Part shown: positions 37,678 through 51,033 of the stretch, piece by piece
Layout: every line of letters starts with the position of its first letter
How positions within the stretch are numbered: the first letter of the stretch is position 1
Made by a program: the position numbers and the translations under genes
Notes under the pieces: model-generated
The model's database searches: none
What the model was told of the DNA's origin: nothing
The model's input: only the letters and a program-made list of their open reading frames with translations
Origin: Symsagittifera roscoffensis
Taxonomy: Eukaryota > Xenacoelomorpha > Acoela > Convolutidae
Direction: 5' to 3'
Assembly (NCBI RefSeq): GCF_963678635.1
Contig: NC_087069.1
Span: 19,256,660-19,320,659, forward strand
Length of the DNA: 64,000 nt

Positions 37678-40533
37678 GGCTCGCTTCTAACATAAACATA
37701 ACCATCAATGAAGCAATCAACGTTTTCAATAAAATAGACTCAAGGTTTGAGTTTTGAACATTTCAGACCCCCCATAAAAGCTGATTCGAGAGTCTGGGTA
37801 CGATGTACTTTCCTTTGTTTTTGCACCCTTTTTGAAATTTACATAATTTTATTCGTTGAAAAAGCATTTATATTTAAATAAAACTATCTGGGCAAGAATT
37901 TTCCAAAAAACAACATTCAACTACTAATACAAAAAAAGATACACTCACTGTTTCCAGAATCATAACAATCAATGGAGCAACCAATGATTGTCCACTGCAA
38001 TTGTCCACTGAGCAGATTGAAAAGGTTAGCTAACCCAGTGGTCGTAGGTAACCATGAGTTTTTCCTTACAAAATTTCTGAGACAGAGATAAAAAAGAGAT
38101 CTTGCGTTGTAGTTTGAATAAAAAGTGGGTTATGCTTGACACATTGCAGGTGCAATCACCGACTATTTGTTGAAAAAGAATTGCATATACAATGAATGGC
38201 TTATATAGTAGTTCCAATACCAACGCAATAACCTTATCTGGGTCATCACCCACTCACTATGCCGTTTATGGTATTAACACCTTTTCCGAAATGTACAGTG
38301 AATCATCCACATTTCCTATTTTTTGTCAATTTCCAAATATCCTTATTTTCAAATCTCTTCTAGTGATCAGTTTGCTTGACTCTCAAATCAAAAAAGAGAT
38401 CACGAAAAAAAGCTTTTACCAACTAAATTGAACTTGCTGAGAATCAAGAAAAGAAGTTGGCAGTTTTTTTGGTCCCACAAACTCTACAACGGAAAAATTT
38501 TACTTTGAATTTTAGTTCCAATTGCTAAAGAAAAACGAATTGGGAGAACTCAAAAAATCCCAGCAAGTCTATCTAGGTGAAAAAGAAAGAGAACAGATAT
38601 CAGCAATACGGAATACTATCATTTACGATGCTGAAAACCTTGGACTAGTTCCTATAATGGAACTCTTTTTTGACAAATATAGTCAACTATGGAGCAGGAA
38701 CTTGCGAACGGTCCTGCGGTGTATGACCGAGCAACATACAAGAAGAGGAGAGTGTGTGTCAGAATCGAGAAGTACACTTTGAACAAGCCACCCTATATTC
38801 AGATTCGACTCTAATTGCATATGAAGTCTTGAAGCAATTTGCTGGTGTCAACTATAATTTGAACGAATTTAAAGGAATCGACCGAGTGTTGGGAGATTTT
38901 TTGTTTGTCGAGAACCGTAATGATCAATAAACTCGTTGAGTGATGTAATTCAAATATTCATCTTGTTAAACATTTTTTACTTTTCCTTGAGCTGAGCAGT
39001 ACAGTATGGATTGAAACATTGGTTTTCTAGAAAGCTTAATTTATAGTTTCAGAATAAAATGGGTTTTAAATAAAGTCCCAGAAGCTTTAGTTAAAATTTT
39101 TGGAATCTCAAATTCTAGCAAAATTGAAAAGCACAAGTTTCTGAATTTGAGTGGACTTTGCATATTGGCTGACGTAGTTTTTTTAAATGTTATCGTTCAG
39201 CTGGTAAAAATTGGTCCTCCAAAATATAGTAGGAAAGAAAAAAGTTGGAGTAACAATCAAAAATTTTAGTAAGAAGAAAAGGAGTAGGATAATTTGGTTG
39301 GTTTTATCTCCTCGGTTTTGACTTACGTAGAGAAATTTAAATCAGTTTGTATCTTTTGTGACAAATGCACTGTAAAAACTAACATTCAGAAAACGATTGA
39401 AATTTTTCGAAATTTAGATTTGATTGAGCATGACTTTGAATTAACAATAATTTTTCTTGCCAGTATTGTTTTCGACCGAACAAAATTTGAAGGAGTTGAT
39501 TGAAATTTTATTTTGGTAGTCATATGGATATGGAAATTCCTTTAAGGATTTTTTTTTGCAAATTCCAAAATCTTTAGAAATCATGCAATTCCAAATGATG
39601 CTGCTGGATCTGTCGATCCTATCAAGCATAAGGGACCTGGTTTAAGTGATGTTGTACCTACATTTCCTAGTTTTTGTTTTGTTTGTCACATAACTGTGTT
39701 GCTTTTTTTTTTAATTTAAAATTTTTGCTTTATTATTATATGCATTGCTCGATAGTTAGTGATTTTATCTAAAATCTTCAGCGAAATCAGTTAACATCAT
39801 GTCTCTGGTTGTTTTGGTTATTGAGTGTTTTAAAAAAAACAGTGGAGGAATTATGAAGTTATAAAATTGGACAAACTGTGGGATATTCCTTTCATCCTTC
39901 CAAAAGTTTCAAAATTACATCTCAATCTGCTTGGTGTACAGAGCAACTTCATGGAAGTAATTGAAGCAGTGGTTAAAAAAATATATTTCGAATTTGAAAA
40001 ATTAATGAAAAAACTTTTAAGGCTCTAGAAATCGAGTTTTTTTGCAAAAGTTCATAGTAAATGTAAAACTCTGTCAGCAATTTTGGAAACAAAGGTTACA
40101 AACTTGGATGACTACGCATGCCCAAAAATTCAGATATTGATGATTTTTAGAGACAAAGAATATGATTGGAGATATAGCAACTACAATTTTTGTCATCCAA
40201 AAACACTTCATTGTGCAGAAAAAAAATCATTTGCATACCGAGAAGTACTCGATGTTTTTCAACAAATTGATAATCATATTAAACAGTTTGTTTTATCTTG
40301 TATTTAAAAAAATAATAATTTTCAATCAATTGTTTTTTTTTCTTTCCAAAGTTAGGATGGGTGAAGAATGTGACAACGAATTAATTTTGAGAATTTTTTT
40401 TTTAAGGATGAGAACCATGAAAAAAGTCATGGAGTTTTTGGACGTACTTATAACAGATCTCTTTCAGGTTTTCTGTGCCACTTTTTTGTCCTGGTATTAA
40501 TAATAGCATGTGCTTTAATAATAGCAGAATAGC
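37678..40533. other. Polinton interior with unassigned decayed coding pieces
   Basis: AT-rich DNA with further ATAACCATCAAT-type modules at 37690-38010. Plus-strand pieces at about 38520-38920, 39290-39500 and 40080-40500 have some protein-like character (for example KSVCIFCDKC near 39340). They match nothing I recognise. Given the position before the integrase they may be remains of other Polinton genes. Confidence 0.35.
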
Positions 40534-42820
40534 AGAATTCAAACATAAAAAAAATATGCCAATGACACTTTGCGAGCTTTCATGAAAATGGTTTCTCCAA
40601 AAAAACACCACTGAAAAATTTTTTATTTGATACAGGAACATAATATGAGGAAACTTTCAAAAAGTTTGGCAAGTGGAAGAACATTAAAATTTCTTCAACA
40701 ATGAGTGAAACAAAAACAGCATTTGCAGAGAGAGCAATTCAATCATTAAAACAAAAAATTTACTGCTACATCAAAGATATTGGTGAAAACATTGTTCACA
40801 CGTTACCTCAATTTTTGTCTACAAGAATTTTTTGCTTCAATAAAGCTACTGGGAATTCACCTAGAGATGTCAAGAATACCGATTTCCTCTCAACTCTGAA
40901 CAAGAAACCCTCTAACAAAAAACAGGAAAATAAAATTCAAATTTGGAGGCAAAATGAGTTCTTCGAAGAACGATATTCCTTTTTGAAAGAGATGCAAACC
41001 ACAATTTACAAAAGTAATTTTCGAAATTTTGGCAACATCAACAAAAATTTCCTAAATACATAAGAGAAGATTTCAAAAAAAGCAACTTTCTGGGAGCCTT
41101 TTTTGAAAAAAAGCTGAGAAAAAGTTCAGATTAAAGGTAGATCTTTTTTTTAAAAATTCTATCGATCAGTTGTCATGGATTCTTTTATTATTGAGCTAGT
41201 TTTTAACGCTAATTTTAATTGTTAACTAAATGATTGTCTTGGTTCTTTTACAAACTTTCTGGCCGAACAAAAACAATTGAAAGGAGGTTATGTAGTTGAT
41301 ATTTCAAAAATGACATACCATTCCTTGTACGAAAACAATAATGAGCAAAAATTCACATTCATAGATGGCAGAGAAACTCTGAGGAAATAAGAAAGTTTGA
41401 ACCGATGCATATTGAACCAGGATTGAAAGAAAACCTTCCAGAAACTGGAACAAAATACTGTGGTCATTCATATGAAGAAATTTCAAATCCCAAACAACTT
41501 GTACTAGCCGCTAAGACACAGGATACTGAAAATAATTAATTTTGAGCCTAGACTTGTTTCATCAAAGCAAAGTGGGATAAGATGTAGAACTAAAAAACAC
41601 ACATATAGTCCTGTTCAGGTCATTGACATGTGTTTCACAAACAAAAAGATTACGTCAACAATTAGATCTCGAATTTCAGTTAATAGAGTGGTATCAAGAT
41701 GCAACACCTTTTCCTTATATTCAGTTACTCATTGATTTAACTCCAAGAACTTGTGATTCGCTAAGATAATCCGCAAAACGTGGTTCAGTTCCATCACAGT
41801 TTGTTTCACCAGCAGAAACAGAAACAAAACTTCTGGACAATGAGCATACAAAACGCTCTATATTCCCAAAATTTTAAACAATTTCCCAAAAACTTCAGAA
41901 ACAATTCATTCCTCATTGCCCAAAAGTTTTCATTCAGTCCCTCATCGAATGTCTAATAGATATGCTGCGAGAGGCGCCGCTACAGGATCTCCGAAAAGTA
42001 GAAGTTGTAAGCAATCTGAGAGAAACATCAGAATTCACAAAAAGAAAAATTTAACTGCAAAACAGGAGATATAATTCAAGCTCGCACAAAAAATCTCACA
42101 ACTTAAATCGCTGATCAATCCTCTTGCTCACTAAACCATAGAAATTATGGATCAGTTTGTTGTAATTTTTCACTCAGGTTATCAATCACAAAATACACTT
42201 TCGTAGAATCAAAATTAGAACAGAAGCTAGAAAAAGAGGAAATTGCACCAAGTCTTTTTTTTTCTTTTTACAGAAGGAGAGAAAGTAACAATCAACATCT
42301 TTTTGATTTGGTTTTGAACTCTTCTAGGATTAAACTGAGCCATTCAGATAATATCATATCAGGTAATGAAACACAAAAGAATCTAATGTAGACTTTTGAG
42401 CGCACTAAAGCAAAAAACACCAATTTTCAAGATTTCTACTTAACATTTTGAAAACAACTCAAATTCCTCCCGAAAATGATATCATTTTTTCCTAAAAAAA
42501 CACAGAGGAACTTGGATTCTTTCAAAATCTAAAAAAGTAAATTTTAACTGACTGTAATCTAGGTGTAGAGCTGCGTACGTTTCTGTAGGAAACTTGAGTA
42601 AAGCAAGCGGTGTATCATAAAAAAATAGACCAAAGTTTACAAAGAAAGCATCTTATACAGATTTGGTCAACCAATAAGACATTTCCGAAAATTTCAAGTC
42701 TTTTCAAAAAACATCAATGAAATTTGGTGTATAGGCTTAGCTTTTGAGGACAAACTAGCGAGGCAAAACAATGGAGTCAAATATTTGTTGGTTGCTCTGG
42801 ATGATTTTTTGCCATGTGTC
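40534..42820 (+). repeat. 2.29 kb tandem unit with integrase region, copy 1
   Basis: The unit starts GAATTCAAACATAAAAAAAATATGCC and is repeated at 42821. It holds the carboxyl part of a Polinton retroviral-type integrase (about 40580-41070, with MSETKTAFAERAIQSLKQK). Decayed sequence follows, and the amino part of the next integrase copy sits at its end (about 42720-42820, with NNGVKYLLVALDDF). Copies 1 and 2 are almost identical. Confidence 0.92.
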
Positions 42821-45110
42821 AGAATTCAAACATAAAAAAAATATGCCAATGACACTTTGCGAGCTTTCATGAAAATGGTTTCTCCAAAAAAACACCACTG
42901 AAAAATTTTTTATTTGATACAGGAACATAATATGAGGAAACTTTCAAAAAGTTTGGCAAGTGGAAGAACATTAAAATTTCTTCAACAATGAGTGAAACAA
43001 AAACAGCATTTGCAGAGAGAGCAATTCAATCATTAAAACAAAAAATTTACTGCTACATCAAAGATATTGGTGAAAACATTGTTCACACGTTACCTCAATT
43101 TTTGTCTACAAGAATTTTTTGCTTCAATAAAGCTACTGGGAATTCACCTAGAGATGTCAAGAATACCGATTTCCTCTCAACTCTGAACAAGAAACCCTCT
43201 AACAAAAAACAGGAAAATAAAATTCAAATTTGGAGGCAAAATGAGTTCTTCGAAGAACGATATTCCTTTTTGAAAGAGATGCAAACCACAATTTACAAAA
43301 GTAATTTTCGAAATTTTGGCAACATCAACAAAAATTTCCTAAATACATAAGAGAAGATTTCAAAAAAAAGCAACTTTCTGGGAGCCTTTTTTGAAAAAAA
43401 GCTGAGAAAAAGTTCAGATTAAAGGTAGATCTTTTTTTTAAAAATTCTATCGATCAGTTGTCATGGATTCTTTTATTATTGAGCTAGTTTTTAACGCTAA
43501 TTTTAATTGTTAACTAAATGATTGTCTTGGTTCTTTTACAAACTTTCTGGCCGAACAAAAACAATTGAAAGGAGGTTATGTAGTTGATATTTCAAAAATG
43601 ACATACCATTCCTTGTACGAAAACAATAATGAGCAAAAATTCACATTCATAGATGGCAGAGAAACTCTGAGGAAATAAGAAAGTTTGAACCGATGCATAT
43701 TGAACCAGGATTGAAAGAAAACCTTCCAGAAACTGGAACAAAATACTGTGGTCATTCATATGAAGAAATTTCAAATCCCAAACAACTTGTACTAGCCGCT
43801 AAGACACAGGATACTGAAAATAATTAATTTTGAGCCTAGACTTGTTTCATCAAAGCAAAGTGGGATAAGATGTAGAACTAAAAAACACACATATAGTCCT
43901 GTTCAGGTCATTGACATGTGTTTCACAAACAAAAAGATTACGTCAACAATTAGATCTCGAATTTCAGTTAATAGAGTGGTATCAAGATGCAACACCTTTT
44001 CCTTATATTCAGTTACTCATTGATTTAACTCCAAGAACTTGTGATTCGCTAAGATAATCCGCAAAACGTGGTTCAGTTCCATCACAGTTTGTTTCACCAG
44101 CAGAAACAGAAACAAAACTTCTGGACAATGAGCATACAAAACGCTCTATATTCCCAAAATTTTAAACAATTTCCCAAAAACTTCAGAAACAATTCATTCC
44201 TCATTGCCCAAAAGTTTTCATTCAGTCCCTCATCGAATGTCTAATAGATATGCTGCGAGAGGCGCCGCTACAGGATCTCCGAAAAGTAGAAGTTGTAAGC
44301 AATCTGAGAGAAACATCAGAATTCACAAAAAGAAAAATTTAACTGCAAAACAGGAGATATAATTCAAGCTCGCACAAAAAATCTCACAACTTAAATCGCT
44401 GATCAATCCTCTTGCTCACTAAACCATAGAAATTATGGATCAGTTTGTTGTAATTTTTCACTCAGGTTATCAATCACAAAATACACTTTCGTAGAATCAA
44501 AATTAGAACAGAAGCTAGAAAAAGAGGAAATTGTACCAAGTCTTTTTTTTTCTTTTTACAGAAGGAGAGAAAGTAACAATCAACATCTTTTTGATTTGGT
44601 TTTGAACTCTTCTAGGATTAAACTGAGCCATTCAGATAATATCATATCAGGTAATGAAACACAAAAGAATCTAATGTAGACTTTTGAGCGCACTAAAGCA
44701 AAAAACACCAATTTTCAAGATTTCTACTTAACATTTTGAAAACAACTCAAATTCCTCCCGAAAATGATATCATTTTTTCCTAAAAAAACACAGAGGAACT
44801 TGGATTCTTTCAAAATCTAAAAAAGTAAATTTTAACTGACTGTAATCTAGGTGTAGAGCTGCGTACGTTTCTGTAGGAAACTTGAGTAAAGCAAGCGGTG
44901 TATCATAAAAAAAATAGACCAAAGTTTACAAAGAAAGCATCTTATACAGATTTGGTCAACCAATAAGACATTTCCGAAAATTTCAAGTCTTTTCAAAAAA
45001 CATCAATGAAATTTGGTGTATAGGCTTAGCTTTTGAGGACAAACTAGCGAGGCAAAACAATGGAGTCAAATATTTGTTGGTTGCTCTGGATGATTTTTTG
45101 CCATGTGTCA
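42821..45110 (+). repeat. 2.29 kb tandem unit with integrase region, copy 2
   Basis: Near-perfect repeat of copy 1 at an offset of about 2287. With the end of copy 1 it gives one contiguous but broken Polinton integrase region at about 42720-43350. The string SPRDVKNTDFLS is typical of this integrase family as I remember it. Confidence 0.92.
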
Positions 45111-46000
45111 GAATTCAAACATAAAAAAAAATATGCCAATGACACTTTGCAAGCTTTCATGAAAATGGTTTCTCCAAAAAAATACCACTGAAAAATTTTT
45201 TATTTGATACAGGAACATAATATGAGGAAACTTTCAAAATGTTTGGCAAGTGGAAGAACATTAAAATTTCTTCAACAATGAGTGAAACAAAAACTGCATT
45301 TGCAGAGAGAGCAATTCAATCATTTAAACAAAAAAGTTACTGCTACATCAAAGATATTGGTGAAAACATTGTTCACACGTTACCTCAATTTTTGTCTACA
45401 AGAATTTTTTGCTTCAATAAAGCTACTGGGAATTCACCTAGAGATGTCAAGAATACCGATTTCCTCTCAACTCTGAACAAGAAACCCTCTAACAAAAAAC
45501 AGGAAAATAAAATTCAAATTTGGAGGCAAAATGAGTTCTTCGAAGAAGGATATTCCTTTTTGAAAGAGATGCAAACCACAATTTACAAAAGTAATTTTCG
45601 AAATTTTGGCAACATCAACAAAAATTTCCTAAACACATAAGAGAAGATTTCAAAAAAAGCAACTTTCTGGGAGCCTTTTTGAAAAAAAGCTGAGAAAAAG
45701 TTCAGATTAAAGGTAGATCTTTTTTTAAAAATTCTATCGATCAGTTGTCATGGATTCTTTTATTATTGAGCTAGTTTTTAACGCTCATTTTAATTGTTAA
45801 CTAAATGATTGTCTTGGTTCTTTTACAAACTTTCTAGCCGAACAAAAACAATTGAAAGGAGATTATGTAGTTGATATTTCAAAAATGACATACCATTCCT
45901 TGTACGAAAACAATAATGAGCAAAAATTCACATTCATAGATGGCAGAGAAAATCTGAGGACATAAGAAAGTTTGAACCGATGCATATTGAACCAGGATTG
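45111..46000 (+). repeat. Third, partial copy of the integrase unit
   Basis: This copy aligns with the first 0.9 kb of the unit and stops at CCAGGATTG, after which the sequence differs from the other copies. It is slightly more diverged than copies 1 and 2 are from each other. It is likely the original right-hand part, with copies 1 and 2 added by later duplication. It too is a broken integrase remnant. Confidence 0.88.
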
Positions 46001-46339
46001 TATCCTTGACTTGTTGATATAATTGTAGCCATGAACAAAAATTTTGAGAACGTCTAGGTGCCCGAGACTTTGAAAATTACGGAAAAAAATAGAAAAAATT
46101 ACACAAAACAAAGCCGTTCCTTTTAGCTGAGGATCAATCCGAGTTTATTTTTCAGAGTTTTGATTAAATTACATTTTTGGTTGTGACTTAGAACAAAATC
46201 AAACCAGGTTACAATGAGTGGAAATCGACCAAATTAGTCTTGGAGCTCTTACGGCATTATAAGAATACAATCCCTGGTTATATACAGTGATAGTATATAA
46301 TATAACTTATTCGGTGATACAAAAACTCCTTTATTGCAA

Positions 46340-46830
46340 TGTATTCCATTCACCTCCAAATTGAAAAGTGGAGATATATTAGCTAGAGGACACTACAGGA
46401 CTCATCAGTCCTCTAGAAGTTTGCGGTTTATAAATTTGTTTAAAAACTATTTCCATAGATCAGAGATATTAAAGGCGAAAAAAATGTTTCTGTGTCCCTA
46501 GGAGTTACACGAGTTGCCTTCTTGATCCGCAAGATTTCGAATTTTCATTTAAGGTATTTACTTTAAGTTGATGAAAATTTACGAAAAAGTTGCTCAAAAT
46601 TCAGCTTAATTTATTTTTTTCGAGGACATGCAAAACAAAAGTGAGGAGTTTTGGTTCTCTGGCACAAACTTTTGGGAGATCTGCAGTCCCCTTTATTGAA
46701 AAACATATAGTCCCAGCAGCGAAAGAATTGAAGCAGATTAGTTTGAAATCACCACTTGAGAGATTGGGAAAGTTATTAGTGGACGCGAAACACTCAACTA
46801 TTTAAGTGGAAACAAAAATAGTTCGGAAAC
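46340..46830 (+). mobile_element. Polinton small virion-associated protein region, decayed
   Basis: Plus-strand reading shows FGSLAQTFGRSAVPFI followed by EKHIVPAAKEL at about 46640-46735. This is the glycine-containing amphipathic segment typical of the short pVI/pX-like proteins that accompany Polinton capsid genes. An upstream piece with SKLKSGDILARG fits the start of the same kind of protein. The match is from memory of the family. The region is broken. Confidence 0.5.
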
Positions 46831-48672
46831 GAGTGGGACGTGGAAATAAATTCAAGTGTAGAACCAGTAGAACCAGTTCCATTTCTTCGAAAAAATGTTC
46901 AAAAAACTTTCGCTCTCATACAGACATTTTTGACAATATAAAATGAGCTTAAATCAAAGGAGCCAATTTCTGGAGGGAGATTTTACAAATTCTTCGTGGA
47001 GATTTTTGAAAAAGTCCAGTTTTGAAAACATTTACTTTTTCGTACACACAGGAAGTATTCCTAAGTACTTCTCAAGAAGGGTTTTGAGTTTGAAATTGAG
47101 AGGAATCGTAATCTCTTCTTGGTAATGCGTGATAGCCATCTTAGATTGAAGCTTCAATTGTTCTAAGGAGGCTTGTTTTATGCTTTCAAAAAAAGTCAGA
47201 GCTTATAACAAAATCAGAGCACGATTCAGATGAAGAATCAGAACGTCACTTAACTTTTGTGAGGAATCAACTACATTCTCCAAATATGAAGTTTATTTTA
47301 ACAATACAATAATTAACAACGGCAATGGAATATGTCTCATAAAGCACAAACATTGAACAAAGTCCTTAGGATCGGGATAATTTTTCACTCTTTGAGAGGC
47401 TCGCCATTGATTGGTTTACTTGCACAAAAAATGTACTACCAAAAACCAAAATTCGAGGTAAAAAAAAGTCGAGCTAGACCTAATTCTTACAGGCTGTCTA
47501 ATAGTCCAAATCTTAGTCTGAAAATAAATGATCGTTCGCTGTTTTCTAGACGAAATTTTGTAGCTCTACCTAATCTTCAATTCTTGCAATGGAATCTGGA
47601 AAAAGAACATGCTCATTACAATTAATTGGAAACTATAGAAAGAACCTTTATCAATCCATCTTGTTATAACTAATTCATACCAGAAAAACATATTCAAGGA
47701 TGTTCCAATATGAAGAATTACATTTGCAAGGAAAAGAAACCCAGCTGTTGCTAGATCTTTTCAAAAAAATCTGTCGACTATCAACATTTTCATTTGAGAG
47801 AGCTAAGAAAATATTGGGGTGGGAGATCAAATGTTTCCTCAACACATCATCTCCTTGTCGCCCCTATGTTACAACAATGAAAGCCAGTTCTTCCTATGGA
47901 AGTTTCTTAAAGTCAGTATTTTCTGGTTATTGACTTGACTTCACTACAGGTTGCAGCTATCCATTGTTGCATTATCCAGAATTGTTGCATTGTTGTATTT
48001 GTTGCATTGTTGTGGAATTGTTGCATTATCCAGAATTTAGAGGAGAAAACTTGAGATTAGAAATAATTTCCCTTTTTCCATGGAGCAAGTAACGGAAACG
48101 TTTGTCTTGGGAGAAAAACTATCAATCGTTCAGATTAACAAATTCGGAACTTTCGCTAAAAAACTTAAATTTTTTGGTGTTTTCAGGTTCCTACAAACAT
48201 ATTGTTTTTTTGAATTTTTTTTACACTTATTATCTCTTTAATAACAATTTTTTTCTTTAGACCTAAATGTTTAGAAAAATAGACACTGAATGCAGTTTAT
48301 TTGAAACTTTCAGAAAACTACAAAAAACTGATACTTGAGTGAATTCTACGCAATTGATTCAGCATTTATTCTTTTAAAACTCTACTAGAGCAACTTGAAT
48401 GGTATTCATAATGTCATGCTTTAATTTTTATGTAAAAAAATTTTTATGTAAATGTCTAGTTCTTTAGTTATAACTGTAGATTATTGCAATAACTCACACT
48501 ACGATGCAGTGATTTGTTCGCTGTCTTCGTGATTGAACTTTTTTCTCAAAAAAAAAACAAATAAGTTTTTTAAAAAGTCAGTAAGTTTCTACTAGGTCGA
48601 GCATAAGAATATCATAAAAAACAATTTTTATTTCACATTAGATCAAATCTTATCTTTTTAAAAATCTCAATG
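46831..48672. other. Right interior of the Polinton, unassigned
   Basis: Open frames at 46943-47125, 47332-47625 and 47700-47933 (plus) are protein-like but were not matched to capsid or any other Polinton gene. A short ATTGTTGCATT motif is repeated several times at about 47960-48035. The rest is AT-rich. Confidence 0.35.
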
Positions 48673-48995
48673 TTTGCTCAAGAACTCTTAGCAATGACTT
48701 ACCACGAACCAAAAAATATAAAAATAGTACCTTCATTCTAGAATTCACACATAATTGACCATTAATTTTTATCAATAAGATAACGCGCGCCCAAAACCCT
48801 GAGACAAAATCCTTTTTCTTACCATCCTCTTATCGTTACAAGCACCACTAAACCTTACAATTTCCAATCCCTATCTTAGTACATTGCTGAATACCCAATA
48901 TTGATACATAACCTGTAGACCGGATGCCCTTCCCCCTATCTTACAACATAGGGGTCTGCAGGTAACTTCTAACTTAACCTCCTACATCAACTACT
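48673..48995 (-). repeat. Right terminal inverted repeat of the Polinton
   Basis: This is the reverse complement of the left terminus with the same landmark order. It begins AGTAGTTGATGTAGGAGG at 48995 and continues through CTGCAGA, AAGATAGGG, GCATCCGGTCT, GGGCGCGCGTTA and TGTGAATTCTA. The two ends differ in many places, which is why the element is judged old. Confidence 0.85.
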
Positions 48996-50840
48996 GAATT
49001 CAACATGAGCATTGATCACATGAGCAAAGTTATTGAAAGAGCAAGAAGTGTTGCATAGCTTCTGGGTGTCCAGAATATCAACCATGCGAGACACTGCAAA
49101 TCTAGGATAAGCTAGGATGCAATCGAAGAAAAGCTGACAGCACCTTCCGTACGGAAATCTGATAGCAAAGTGGAATGCGGATTGGGATTCTCAGACAAGC
49201 TTCTGAGAACGAGATTGATGGTTGTGTGGGAACTGTTGAAGCAGAGAGGGAATCAAACGCTGGTTGCAATCTGCAATTCTAATCATATGCACAATCTGAT
49301 GACTGACGGGTGAGAACTGTCGCGTTGCCTAGTTGGAGAATTTGGTAGCTGTTTGGCGAAAATCTGCGGTTTAGAAGGTCATATATTGGGAGATCTCGAC
49401 TATCTGAAAGTACTCACAAAACAGCATGAACGATTGATGATACGTTGAGGACGAAAACCAAAATGGAGCTAGTAACAGATCGTCATGGAGAAAGAGAAGT
49501 GAATCTGGTGACAGCACTAGCATTTTACAGCATATTCTGTTGTTTAAAATCCCTATTAAATCTAGAACAAAGGAATGAAGTCGTGGTCGCCATCGGAGTA
49601 GAAATGTTTTCGGGTGTGTCACAAACAGAACGGAGCACTTTGGAAGATGCAAGGAAGCCATCAAAGTAGGAATGAACCTCAAGCAAAGTGAAGCGTATCT
49701 TAGACAGTCTGGTGTTAGAAACCTAGTGGCCTCAAATTTGGCTCCTCGGTGTAACAGCTGATACCCAGTAACCTTCGTAGCAGTGGATGTGATAATCCCG
49801 AGAATTTTACTAGGTCAATATTCCATTGTGCCAAAAAGTGTGAGACTTGCTAGGATCTCAGAACGATCTTATGAGTTGCTCTGTAAGATATCTGCCGCAG
49901 TTCTTGAGAGGACTAAGAACGAATTGGAAAGGATAGTAAAAAAATAGAGGGATTTGCTGGCGAAAACAGCAGTGACTTGGAAAATCAGAAGCAAAATCAT
50001 CGGATGCCTTAGATTACTATGCAATAGACGGGAAGGACGAGATCCACAGGATAATCAGGGATGTGGGACCGCTACTGGAGATTCCATCGCTTCCTATCTG
50101 CAGGAGTATTATGATAAAACAAAATGACAAACAATGTGGTTTCCTGCGTGTTGTAATATGGTGCTGATGTGGGAAACTGAATAGCTGCTCTCCATCGGTT
50201 TACCAGACTCATTGCAGGCAGTAACATTCATAGTGGTCGCAGTGATGATGTTGAGTGGATGGTTGAAAGCTCATGTGAGAGAGAAAAATAGACAAGAAGC
50301 GCCGAGACCCAAAGCACTATTTAAGGAACAATTGGATTACTCAATTGTCTAAAAGAGTTAAATCTTTTCGAAAAAAGAACAAAACATTTACTATTCCGAG
50401 GAAGAAAATTATATTGTCCAGAAAACGACGAATGTCATGGCTAAGAGCCAAAATGACTGCTGGATGTACGAATATGTCAAAAAACATATGTCAAAAGACA
50501 GCATGGTGTCAAAATCGTTCCAGCTGGACATTGGGTTCGAAGATTTCATGCAAGCAGTCCTGACCAATCGGAATGCAGTGACTACTAGAACCTGGAGGAT
50601 GATTGATAGCGACAACAGGGAAAGATGAAAAACCATTTAATGCAAGATCTGGAATAAAACGTGACATTGTGACAACGTGACAAGACAGATTCTGCAGATA
50701 CAGAGAATCCAATGTGTATCCCCTGCCCTGTTGTAGACAGAGGGTTAAGGAGCAAAGGTGTTGGAAGACTGCCTCCAACAGCGTTCGAATGGCCACTGAT
50801 GTGCTTCCAGACACCGAGACCCAGTTTGCTTGAGATCTAA
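48996..50840 (+). other. Unrecognised decayed coding sequence right of the Polinton
   Basis: A block of higher G+C than its surroundings is open in plus-strand pieces throughout. Protein-like strings include MSIDHMSKVIERARSV near 49005, MVVWELLKQRGNQTL near 49216, EVVVAIGVEMFSG near 49580 and KSFQLDIGFEDFMQAVL near 50513. It contains many interruptions, so it is a relic. I do not recognise the family. It may be the same old element as 22230-24503, split by the Polinton insertion, or a different fossil, for example a viral nucleoprotein-like gene. Neither idea is supported by a search. Confidence 0.4.
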
Positions 50841-50897
50841 TTTTTTGGTGTGAATGATCTATGACGCCGTTCAGAGCAGTTATTGGAAGCCCACGAG

Positions 50898-51033
50898 AGC
50901 TACCATATATGGTTCCTTGTTAACCATAGAACGCACCATAATTATTTCTATGGTAACGAAATGGCGCGCCACATATGTTTCCATGGTAACCATACGTCGT
51001 GCCATGCATGATACCATAGTAAGCATACCTTGC
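50898..51033 (+). repeat. 33-base tandem repeat with X-box-like palindromes
   Basis: About four diverged copies of a 33-base unit follow each other. The best-conserved core is the imperfect palindrome TTCCATGGTAAC. Since 33 is a multiple of three, an open frame through it (50854-51048) shows 11-residue repeats such as RATYVSMVTIR. The repeat itself explains the frame, so no gene is called. Confidence 0.7.
50977..50990. promoter_or_regulatory. RFX-type X-box consensus site
   Basis: GTTTCCATGGTAAC fits the X-box consensus GTHNYYATRRNAAC, bound by RFX factors such as DAF-19, at all positions. A near match, ATTTCTATGGTAAC, lies one repeat unit upstream. No target promoter can be assigned, so binding is only a possibility. 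Confidence 0.4.

Larger units (their letters stand above)
24504..48995. mobile_element. Polinton (Maverick) fossil with terminal inverted repeats
   Basis: The element is bounded by diverged inverted repeats of about 0.3 kb that both begin with AG. Inside are, in order, a minus-strand family B DNA polymerase region, a large AT-rich block present twice, a plus-strand integrase region present three times, and a small virion-associated protein region. This is a Polinton gene set. A capsid protein, packaging ATPase and protease were not recognised. The element is broken in every part, with dozens of interruptions. The terminal repeats have diverged strongly, so it is old. Removing the internal duplications would bring it to roughly 17-18 kb, the usual size for the family. 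No clear 6-base target duplication is visible. Confidence 0.8.
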
